Source of the DNA: Clostridium thermarum
Lineage (GTDB): Bacteria > Bacillota > Clostridia > Clostridiales > Clostridiaceae
Direction of reading: 5' to 3'
NCBI RefSeq assembly: GCF_006351925.1
Contig: NZ_CP040924.1
Coordinates: 3,601,501 to 3,665,500 of the forward strand
DNA length: 64,000 nt
Made by a program: the position numbers and the translations under genes. Positions 57,639 through 64,000 of this stretch are shown here, in pieces. The notes below the pieces were generated by a model. That model saw nothing but the letters and a program-made list of their open reading frames with translations. It did no database searches and had not been told where the DNA came from. Positions within the stretch are counted from its first letter, which is position 1, and each line of letters begins with the position of its first letter.

Positions 57639-57673
57639 TCAAGAGGTGTCACGGACAGGGGCACCTCTTTTTA
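57639..57673 (+). terminator. Terminator after the ABC-F gene
   Basis: AAGAGGTG and CACCTCTT form an 8-bp stem, followed by TTTTAATTTG. Confidence 0.75.
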
Positions 57674-57787
57674 ATTTGAAGTCCGGAGAAAAGAATAATA
57701 TGTTATCATTAAGGGTTATTTTATGTACAACTATTTGATATAATATATTTATGATGTATTTTTTTACTAAAAAGGAGAGATAGTAAC

Positions 57788-58948
57788 ATGGAAAACAGCA
57801 TGCAGGATTTAATGAATGAATTAAACGATTCCTTCAAGGTTATTCATCCGGGAGACATTATTAAAGGAAAGGTTCTATCTGTAAAAGAAGACGAAGTCCT
57901 TGTTAATATAGGTTATATGACCGACGGTATTATATCTAGAGAAGAACTTTCATCAGACCCAAGAGTTAATCCAAAGGACGTTGTAAAAGTGGACGATGAA
58001 ATACTGGTATATGTACTAGAAATTAATGACGGTGAAGGTAATGTGGCCTTATCCAAAAGGCTAGCTGATGCAATACATATTTGGGATGAGCTTCAGGAGA
58101 TTAAGGATGCAGGAAAGACTATTAACGTAAAGGTAAAAGAAGCTGTAAAAGGCGGAGTAACTGCTGATATAAACGGTATTAGAGCCTTTATTCCTGCTTC
58201 ACAACTATCATTACACCGTGTAGAAGACCTAAACACTGTTGTTGGTCAATCCATGGACGTTGTAATAATGGAACTTGATAAGGAAAAGAAGAGAGTTATC
58301 TTATCCAGAAAAGAAGTTGAATTGAAAGAAGCTGAGAAAAAGAAAGAAGCCTTATGGGCATCCTTGAAGAAGGGTGAAAAGAGAACCGGTGTAGTTACCA
58401 GACTTGCCCGTTTTGGAGCTTTTGTGGATCTTGGAGGAATAGACGGTCTTATCCACAACAACGATTTATCTTGGAAGAGAGTTGTTAATCCTGCAGATGT
58501 AGTATCTGTCGGTGATAATGTAGAAGTTTATGTTTTAGATTTTGATAAAGCAGGTAATAGAATCTCCCTTAGCTTGAAAGATGTTGCTCAGAATCCATGG
58601 AATTCAGTAGCAGCAAAATTTGCTGTAGGAAACATAGTGGAAGGTAAAGTAGTAAGAGTAGTTGACTTTGGTGCCTTCGTTGAACTTGAGTCTGGAGTTG
58701 AAGGACTTGTTCATGTTTCAGAAATATCTGAAGATAGAATCACAAAGCCTTCTGATGTATTAAAGGTTGGAGATACTGTTAAGGTTAAAATCCTCGATAT
58801 CGATAATGAAAAATCAAAGATAGCCCTCAGCATAAAAGAAGCAGTGGCCAAACCACAAGAGGACTATTCTCAATACAACAGCCAGGATACCGGCTCAACT
58901 TTAGGTGATCTGTTTGGCGATAAGCTAAAAGGATTAAAACTTGATTAG
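57788..58948 (+). CDS. rpsA: Ribosomal protein S1-like protein with four S1 domains
   Basis: The 386-aa protein has four S1 domains at about residues 20-90, 105-170, 190-260 and 275-345. Their typical phrases are GDIIKGKVLSVKEDEVLVNI, FGAFVDLGGIDGLIHNNDLS and FGAFVELESGVEGLVHVSEI. It binds mRNA on the 30S subunit, as short Firmicute S1 does. AAAGGAGAG precedes ATG 57788 and a terminator follows at 58971-59001. Confidence 0.93.
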   Translation: MENSMQDLMNELNDSFKVIHPGDIIKGKVLSVKEDEVLVNIGYMTDGIISREELSSDPRVNPKDVVKVDDEILVYVLEINDGEGNVALSKRLADAIHIWDELQEIKDAGKTINVKVKEAVKGGVTADINGIRAFIPASQLSLHRVEDLNTVVGQSMDVVIMELDKEKKRVILSRKEVELKEAEKKKEALWASLKKGEKRTGVVTRLARFGAFVDLGGIDGLIHNNDLSWKRVVNPADVVSVGDNVEVYVLDFDKAGNRISLSLKDVAQNPWNSVAAKFAVGNIVEGKVVRVVDFGAFVELESGVEGLVHVSEISEDRITKPSDVLKVGDTVKVKILDIDNEKSKIALSIKEAVAKPQEDYSQYNSQDTGSTLGDLFGDKLKGLKLD

Positions 58949-58970
58949 AATGTATCATTGATAAATATAT

Positions 58971-59006
58971 ACTCCAGTAAGAATTAATTCTTTACTGGAG
59001 TAATTC
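58971..59006 (+). terminator. Terminator after rpsA
   Basis: ACTCCAGTAA and TTACTGGAGT form a perfect 10-bp stem with an 11-nt loop, followed by AATTCTTTTATTC. Confidence 0.85.
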
Positions 59007-59028
59007 TTTTATTCTTGGAGGTGGTTAT

Positions 59029-59763
59029 ATGATAACACTTATAGAAGAGATGTCCTTTAATGCTGTTCCTTCGCTAGAAACCCTGTTTTATGATGGCTGG
59101 ATAATCCGTCTTTCCAAAGGCTATACCAAAAGAGCTAATTCAGTTAATCCACTTTATCCCTCTACTCTTGATATCAATTCAAAAATAGATAAATGTGAAA
59201 ATCTATTCCATCATAAAAATCTGCCCATAATATTTAAGCTTACCTCAGGAGACTTCCATCAAGGCTTAGATAGCACATTAAAGGAAAAGGGCTATACTTC
59301 TATAGAACCTACCAGTGTCCGAGTGCTGGATATAAGAAATATTCCATCTCCAACTATTAACAGCATAAAAATATCTTCATCTCTGGAAGACAGATGGTTA
59401 ATGGATTATTGCAGATTCAGTGACATAAGTCCCCAACATATGTATATTGTAAAGACAACTCTTGCCTCAATAATACCCGAAAAGTATTTTATCACTCTTA
59501 TGGACAAAGATATACCCGTTGCCTGCGGTATGGGTGTATTAGAAAACAACTATATAGGCTTGTTTAACTTAGTTGTGGACAAGCGGTTTAGAGAAAAAGG
59601 CTATGGTCAGCAATTGCTTCTTAACCTATTGAACTTAGGAAGAGACAAAGGTGCCCAATACTCTTATCTTCAGGTCATGATTAGAAACATTCCCGCTGTT
59701 CATCTATATAATAAGTTTGGCTTTAAAGAAAAATATAGATATTGGTATAGGGTAAAACTATAA
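59029..59763 (+). CDS. GNAT-family N-acetyltransferase
   Basis: The 244-aa protein ends in a GNAT domain. Motif A is LVVDKRFREKGYGQQLLLNL and motif B-like VMIRNIPAVHLYNKFGFKEK. The N-terminal half (FYDGWIIRLSKGYTKRANSV) matches larger GNAT members that have a duplicated, inactive first domain. Substrate unknown. GGAGGTGGTTAT precedes ATG 59029. Confidence 0.9.
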   Translation: MITLIEEMSFNAVPSLETLFYDGWIIRLSKGYTKRANSVNPLYPSTLDINSKIDKCENLFHHKNLPIIFKLTSGDFHQGLDSTLKEKGYTSIEPTSVRVLDIRNIPSPTINSIKISSSLEDRWLMDYCRFSDISPQHMYIVKTTLASIIPEKYFITLMDKDIPVACGMGVLENNYIGLFNLVVDKRFREKGYGQQLLLNLLNLGRDKGAQYSYLQVMIRNIPAVHLYNKFGFKEKYRYWYRVKL

Positions 59764-59860
59764 AGTAAGTTTAAAAACCTCTTCTATTGTAAAGAATGTA
59801 AACATAAGATTTATTATCCAAGCTATATTAGGATAAAAATTACGATAGAGAGGTATTAAT

Positions 59861-60307
59861 ATGTCAAATCTACCCTTAAAGGATTATAAGCCTGAAAGTA
59901 GTGATTACCTTCAAGGCACTATTAAAAATTTGGAACTCCTTATTAATAAAGAAAATAGAAATTCAATGTATTTTGAAAAGCTATTGGATCAAATATCTGA
60001 CCTCAATATATCCGGCACCATAAAAAATATTGTCAGCATATCAAAGGAACATTGTAATACTTTAAAGGCCATATATATGGAGCTGACAAGCAAAAGCTAT
60101 AGCTGTTCACAAGGAGACGTTCATATCGACGGCAGCATCAAGAAGGCCCTTATGTGGGCACTCCTTGATACTTTTGAAATAGTGAAAATATACCATTCCC
60201 TTCTTGAGAATTTAACAGCACCAAAACACAGGGCTTTTGTTCTGAAGATGATAAACGATGAAGTAACTGCTGTGACAGAACTGAATGCTTTACTGGTGGA
60301 AAAGTAG
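59861..60307 (+). CDS. Helical hypothetical protein (spore-coat or ferritin-like)
   Basis: The 148-aa protein is predicted all helical, with segments such as LQGTIKNLELLINKENRNSM and DTFEIVKIYHSLLENLTAP. The layout recalls ferritin-like coat proteins of the CotF or DUF2383 kind, but no metal ligands are convincing. AGAGAGG precedes ATG 59861. A short hairpin (AAAGTAG/CTACTTT) with T-run, partly made by its stop codon, ends the unit. Confidence 0.7.
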   Translation: MSNLPLKDYKPESSDYLQGTIKNLELLINKENRNSMYFEKLLDQISDLNISGTIKNIVSISKEHCNTLKAIYMELTSKSYSCSQGDVHIDGSIKKALMWALLDTFEIVKIYHSLLENLTAPKHRAFVLKMINDEVTAVTELNALLVEK

Positions 60308-60318
60308 GTCCTATGAAG

Positions 60319-60908
60319 CTACTTTTTTAGCGTTCTAAGTTTTTGAAGTAATTCTTTATACCCCTTATCCAGCGCTGCTACATCATCTTTTTTAGATGGC
60401 ATACTGAGTCTACCCAGAATTTCTGCCAGTCTATTTTCTATGATCATTGTGGTCGCTGCATCAACTTCATTATCCTCCTTCTTTTCCCCTTGCTCTTTTT
60501 TATTTAGGTATTCTTGGAGGGTGCCATCAAAATTAATAATTTTATTATTTTCAATGGCCAGAATATGGTTGGCAACATTATTGACGAACCTTCTGTCATG
60601 AGAAACAAAAATTATTGTGTACCATATCCCCTGAGGGCTTCTTCTACTGCCTCCAAAGAGTAGATATCCAGGTAATTGGTGGGTTCATCCAGTATAAGTA
60701 CATTAAAGTCACCTACCATTATCTTGGCTAGAGCCCCCTTAACTCTTTCTCCCCCACTCAGTAATTCTACTTTTTTGTTTAAATCTTCCCTCCTAAACAG
60801 CAGTCTGGCCTCGGAGTTTCCCATTCTGGCAGGCGCCTTTCTCATGGTCCTAACTTTTTCTTTTGTTTCACCAATAACCTCCTTAATGGAAAGGACAATA
60901 TCAACCTT
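60319..60908 (-). pseudogene. Remnant of an ABC-F type gene, internally deleted and frameshifted
   Basis: The reading frame starts inside the linker (MRKAPARMGNSEARL), jumps straight to the second signature (KKVELLSGGERVKGALAKIM) and Walker [14 protein letters not shown]. The ABC1 domain and the second Walker A are missing. A CA duplication in ACACA then shifts the frame, which otherwise continues IIFVSHDRRFVNNVANHILA to the stop at 60321-60319. It resembles the Lsa/Vga-type resistance or regulatory group. It cannot give a working ATPase. Confidence 0.85.
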
Positions 60909-61144
60909 ATTGTGTTAACCCTAAAAAAGCGTACCGGATAACAGGGTATAAAAACTAACCCTATCAACAAGTACAACTATATTTAAAAAAGGACATAAAA
61001 ATAATGAGGTATCACAACAGATTTTATTCTGTTGTGAAGTCAACACCAAAATATATTTTTTCACAGGAACTTATTATAGGCTCCTACAACTTCCTATTGT
61101 ATAATATTACTATATATAATCATATTTTGATTGGAGGATATGTT

Positions 61145-61918
61145 TTGAAGAGTAAATTTAGAAATATAACAGGCAAGGCTCTCTTTATCATTTCGGCTCT
61201 ATGTTTCATAAACAGTTTATCTACCCTTATATATAAGAATTCCTTTTGGCCTTTCTTTGTACTATTAGGATTGATTTTTGGACTACTTGGCTACCTTTAT
61301 CTCTATGTTGAGTTCAATACTGAAAAAAAGATTATAAAAGTATCTCTCTGGATCTTCCACGGCATTGCTGCTTTATTGATTCTATCTTTTTTCATTGTGG
61401 AATTTCTAATTATCAGTTCCGGCAATAAAAAGGAAGCTAGTCCCCCAGACTATGTAGTTATCCTTGGTGCCGGCTTATGGGGAGATACCCCCTCACTTAC
61501 CTTAGCTCAAAGGCTTGATTCCGGCTTAGACTTAATTAAAGTCCTACCGGAGGAAACAAAAATTGTGGTGTCTGGCGGCCAAGGCCCCGGTGAGACCACA
61601 ACAGAAGCAGAAGCAATGAAGAAGTATTTGATAGATAGGGGCGTGGCAGAGGACCGAATAATAAAAGAAGATAAGTCCACCAGTACCCAAGAAAATCTCT
61701 TATATACCAAAGCTCTTATAAGGGGAATGGGTAGCAGGGAAAATATAAGGATAACCATTGTCACTAGTAATTTTCACATGTACCGTTCAAAGTTGTTGGC
61801 AAAGAAAGCTGGTTTTGAAGAAGTTCAGTGTTGGTCAGCTCCCATAACCCCATACCTCACTCCAACCTATTATGTAAGGGAGTATTTAGCAGTTATAAAA
61901 TCACTATTGATAAATTAA
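61145..61918 (+). CDS. YdcF-family (DUF218) membrane protein
   Basis: The 257-aa protein has four hydrophobic helices and a C-terminal DUF218 domain: DYVVILGAGLWGDTPSLTLA, KIVVSGGQGPGETTTEAEAM, STSTQENLLYTKALI and IVTSNFHMYRSKLLAKKAG. Members of this group act in envelope metabolism (SanA/YdcF-like). The longer frame from 61004 is unsupported. GGAGG lies seven bases before TTG 61145, a start that also begins the first helix. Confidence 0.88.
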   Translation: MKSKFRNITGKALFIISALCFINSLSTLIYKNSFWPFFVLLGLIFGLLGYLYLYVEFNTEKKIIKVSLWIFHGIAALLILSFFIVEFLIISSGNKKEASPPDYVVILGAGLWGDTPSLTLAQRLDSGLDLIKVLPEETKIVVSGGQGPGETTTEAEAMKKYLIDRGVAEDRIIKEDKSTSTQENLLYTKALIRGMGSRENIRITIVTSNFHMYRSKLLAKKAGFEEVQCWSAPITPYLTPTYYVREYLAVIKSLLIN

Positions 61919-62011
61919 TATAATATCGGTGTTTATTGTATTTAATTACTAAGATATGGCTAGAATATTTTTATATTAAAGCTAACATTATTTGCATTTT
62001 AGGAGGAAAGT

Positions 62012-62210
62012 ATGCCTGACATTATTTTGGATGCTTTAGTTGATACTGCAAAGAATGATTCCCTTTCTTTTTGTCATTTACATAGGGATAGAGTATCTTG
62101 AATTTAAGTTAGGAGATAACCTGATAAAAAAGGTTAAAAAGGCAGGAAGGATTGCCCCAGCAGCCGGTGCTATCTTTTGACTAGTACCCCAGTGTGGCTT
62201 TTCCATCATT
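62012..62210 (+). pseudogene. Remnant of an ArsP_2-type putative manganese/arsenic transporter gene
   Basis: A good ribosome site (AGGAGGAAAGT) precedes ATG 62012 and MPDIILDALVDTAKNDSLSF. The frame then shifts. In the new frame come IGIEYLEFKLGDNLIKKVKK and AGRIAPAAGAIF, a TGA at 62178-62180 and LVPQCGFSII. This order matches the start of ArsP_2 membrane transporters, where GLxPQCGFS is conserved. The TGA replaces a glycine codon. The homology ends in a repeat-rich segment. The remaining protein is lost. Confidence 0.75.
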
Positions 62211-62266
62211 CTTAATTCTTAATTTTTAATTCTTAATTTCAAAAATTGCTTTGCAATTTTCATTCT
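62204..62266. repeat. TTAATTCTTAAT repeat with hairpin
   Basis: CTTAATTCTTAATTTTTAAT and related copies of TTCTTAAT are followed by the hairpin AAAATTG-CTTTG-CAATTTT. It resembles the hairpins at 22094 and 46238. It lies between the transporter remnant and the MBL gene, and may end both. Confidence 0.6.
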
Positions 62267-62288
62267 TTGTATCCAACCCATACAGCTC

Positions 62289-63134
62289 TTATAGCTCAAC
62301 CTCCATACCGGTACATAAGTATTCTATGTTATCCTGCAACTCATCTTTTAGTATTTTGTACGGTTTCTTGCCTGTGCAGTGGCAGGTGTAGATCTTTTCA
62401 ATGTTATAGCTTGATAGTTGTTTAGCCAGTGCTTTTATAGTGGCTTCCGACTCGGCATAGAGGTTTAAGCCGGGCATGCCAACCAAATGAAATCCTCCTA
62501 TAACTGCTTGGATAGGAAGTTGTGGAAGCTTAGCTATTGTTGTTTCTATCATATTTACTACTCCATTGTGACTGCACCCGGTAAGTATTACAAGCTTTCC
62601 ATTGTTATTAAAGGCTAAAATCAGCTCATGTTTAAAGTCATCCTCGCAAAGCTTGCCATCCTTTTTCATAAGCATCTTTTTATTAAACCTTACCCATGGC
62701 TCTTTTTTCATGATATCAGTAATTATAAATATGCCTTGAGATATTTCTGTGGTTTCATTTATGAGATTGATTCTGTTTCCACCCTTTTCAAATATAGCCT
62801 GTGGCATAGTAACTTCTATACTTTTAAAAAAGAGCTTAACAAAGTGTTTCTCACCTGCTCTGATGTGCATAAATATTCTGGCCTTTTTATTTCTCTCCAA
62901 AAATTTTAACAAGCCTCCGGCATGGTCCATATGGCCGTGAGAAATAACTACTGTATCAATATCCTCTATATTTATTCCAAGCTTATCTGCATTATTTATG
63001 AATTCACCGGTTGCACCGGTATCAAATAATATATTCTCTCCATTGTAGTTAATAAACATAGAAATCCCGTTTTCCTTTACTAGTTCCGGGCAAGTCTCTA
63101 ATTTTTCATTTTCGATTAACATTCTTATTTTCAT
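62289..63134 (-). CDS. MBL-fold metallo-hydrolase (MptA-like domain architecture)
   Basis: The 281-aa protein has the MBL motif VISHGHMDHAGGLL, an ILFDTGATGEF start region and the later TGCSHNGVVNMIE and GFHLVG. This pattern fits the group named 7,8-dihydropterin-6-methyl-4-(beta-D-ribofuranosyl)-aminobenzene-5-phosphate synthase, which in bacteria acts on unknown substrates. Its ATG overlaps the TGA of the upstream YbaK fragment (ATGA). Confidence 0.88.
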   Translation of the reverse strand: MKIRMLIENEKLETCPELVKENGISMFINYNGENILFDTGATGEFINNADKLGINIEDIDTVVISHGHMDHAGGLLKFLERNKKARIFMHIRAGEKHFVKLFFKSIEVTMPQAIFEKGGNRINLINETTEISQGIFIITDIMKKEPWVRFNKKMLMKKDGKLCEDDFKHELILAFNNNGKLVILTGCSHNGVVNMIETTIAKLPQLPIQAVIGGFHLVGMPGLNLYAESEATIKALAKQLSSYNIEKIYTCHCTGKKPYKILKDELQDNIEYLCTGMEVEL

Positions 63135-63268
63135 GCCTGTACCTCTCTATCTTTATCATTTATAAGCCCAAATGGCGTAACGAAACCGGCTTCTACCCCC
63201 AGACATTTATGCAGCATTTCCTCAGAAACAAATCTCAGTCCCTTTAATCGCAATGCTTTTGTAGTCAT
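63131..63268 (-). pseudogene. Short YbaK/ProX-type deacylase fragment, 45 codons
   Basis: AAGGAG precedes ATG 63268 and the peptide reads MTTKALRLKGLRFVSEEMLH, then CLGVEAGFVTPFGLINDKDR. The second part is the core of prolyl-tRNA editing domains (LGxxPGSVSPFGLIND). Full proteins are about 160 aa, so both ends are missing here. It keeps its start site and is coupled to the MBL gene by an ATGA overlap. It may act now only as a translational lead for that gene. Confidence 0.7.
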
Positions 63269-63288
63269 ACCGTATCTCCTTATATGTG

Positions 63289-64000
63289 CTAATCATCAAT
63301 CCTTTCATCCATCCAATTCAACATATCCTCGAACACCTTCAACTTCTCTATTTCATTAAAAATTTCATGTCTCATTCCCTCATATAGCCTTAAGGTTATA
63401 TCCTTTATTCCCACATCAGTAAATACATTGCAGGTTTTTCTTACCATCTTTCCCCTACCGCCCACTTGATCATCTTTTCCGGATATAATAAGCACAGGTA
63501 AGTTCTTTCTCATTTTTGATATATTTTTGTGGTCCGTTATAAATAAAAGTCCTTTGAACATATCTTTAAATGCCGCTGCAGTGAAAACAAAACCGCACCG
63601 TTCATCAGCAAGAAATTTATCCACTTCTTTCTTATCGGTAGACAGCCAATCGCACTTTGTTCTAGCGGGCTTAAAGCCTTTATTAAAAGAATCGTAGGAC
63701 ATTTTATATATAAATTGGCTTCTAAACTTAGGACCTCTCCTTTTTATTTCAAGATTTGCTGCAAAAAGCCCCAGCCTTAGTAAAAGTCTTGGATTATGTG
63801 CAGTACCTGAAAGGATTAATGCATCAATTGTTGTACCATACAAAATGGCATAATGCCGGGCCAAAAACGATCCCATGCTGTGACCTAGCATTATTACTTG
63901 CTTACCGGGGTTTTCCTGATGTATCCTATCATTTACAAGCTTTAAATCTTCTATAAGCTTCTCCCAGCCCTTTTCTTCAGCAAAAAATCCCAAATCATCA
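63289..64000 (-). CDS. Alpha/beta hydrolase (monoacylglycerol lipase-like), 5' part outside the window
   Basis: The visible 237 codons start in frame beyond the right edge. They show the nucleophile elbow VIMLGHSMGSFLARHY, the acid in LIISGKDDQVGG and the His in EGMRHEIFNE, which complete a Ser-Asp-His triad. The family (Hydrolase_4) acts on lysophospholipids or monoacylglycerols. A TTG at 63993 is not a true start because homology continues upstream (DDLGFFAEEKGWEKL). Partial. Confidence 0.9.
   Translation of the reverse strand, partial: DDLGFFAEEKGWEKLIEDLKLVNDRIHQENPGKQVIMLGHSMGSFLARHYAILYGTTIDALILSGTAHNPRLLLRLGLFAANLEIKRRGPKFRSQFIYKMSYDSFNKGFKPARTKCDWLSTDKKEVDKFLADERCGFVFTAAAFKDMFKGLLFITDHKNISKMRKNLPVLIISGKDDQVGGRGKMVRKTCNVFTDVGIKDITLRLYEGMRHEIFNEIEKLKVFEDMLNWMDERIDD

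Noticed and set aside
62289-63134. Naming the MBL protein as a true methanopterin-pathway enzyme
   Set aside because: The family label comes from archaeal studies. No pathway partners are near, so only the fold and metal site are supported.

Overview
The window is AT-rich DNA from a low-GC Gram-positive bacterium, very probably Clostridium or a close relative. Supporting signs are strong AGGAGG ribosome sites, many TTG and GTG starts, a YtaF-type sporulation membrane protein, the DnaD/DnaI helicase-loading pair, rubrerythrin, a cysteine T-box in front of a methyltransferase-mccB-mccA operon, and a spermidine/putrescine ABC transporter behind an XRE-cupin regulator.

Layout. (1) 1-10554, all minus strand: an exopolysaccharide or glycan cluster. 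It reads, in order of transcription, GalE-like epimerase, a 92-aa unknown, a fused Wzz/BY-kinase, a membrane-anchored UDP-GlcNAc 4,6-dehydratase, a PLP aminotransferase, a phosphosugar transferase, a NeuD/PglD-type acetyltransferase and four glycosyltransferases, the last running off the left edge. The dehydratase-aminotransferase-acetyltransferase-phosphosugar transferase set is what is needed to make UDP-di-N-acetylbacillosamine or a relative and load it on undecaprenyl phosphate. (2) 10890-15306, minus: potABCD and its XRE-cupin regulator with a candidate operator. (3) 15359-20160: an accessory, IS-scarred island. It has an IS-type ATPase fragment, two inverted copies of an IS30-family end sequence about 3.6 kb apart, a Schlafen/AlbA_2-type ATP-binding gene broken by two in-frame TAA codons, a candidate 65-nt small RNA, an Nmad3 (nucleotide-modification-associated) gene and an internally deleted IS30 transposase. 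(4) 20315-33700: housekeeping genes: rlmH, 3D-domain protein, SEC-C protein, GerMN lipoprotein, WalJ-like hydrolase, murA, 2H phosphoesterase, a dUTPase with an in-frame stop, YdcZ-type transporter, S8 protease, M23 peptidase, DnaD and DnaI-like proteins and a zinc-ribbon membrane protein. (5) 33866-34588: seven tRNA genes with promoter and terminator, containing a duplicated Glu-Val-Asp block. (6) 34610-59763: core metabolism and cell envelope: CoA-binding protein, PIN protein, HI0933 flavoprotein, DUF4163/DUF3298 protein, thioesterase, DUF1858 protein, purA, pgsA, malic enzyme, aldehyde dehydrogenase, lepB, NlpC/P60 protein, tandem P-loop protein, rubrerythrin, mccA-mccB-methyltransferase under a Cys T-box, ytaF, topB, zinc-ribbon protein, SIMPL protein, ABC-F ATPase, rpsA and a GNAT protein. 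(7) 59861-64000: an unknown helical protein followed by a stretch with several decayed genes (ABC-F, ArsP_2-type transporter, YbaK/ProX fragment) among a YdcF protein, an MBL hydrolase and a lipase-like hydrolase that runs off the right edge.

A dispersed palindromic repeat, with (TAATGAG)n-like ends and one or two internal hairpins, occurs at least five times in intergenic DNA (37.8, 42.8, 46.3, 54.5 and 55.9 kb), usually between convergent genes. It looks like a MITE family. The least explained parts are the IS-bracketed Nmad3/small-RNA island, the in-frame TAA codons in otherwise well-kept genes, and several structured translation-initiation regions (pgsA, the DUF4163/DUF3298 gene and the 3D-domain gene).
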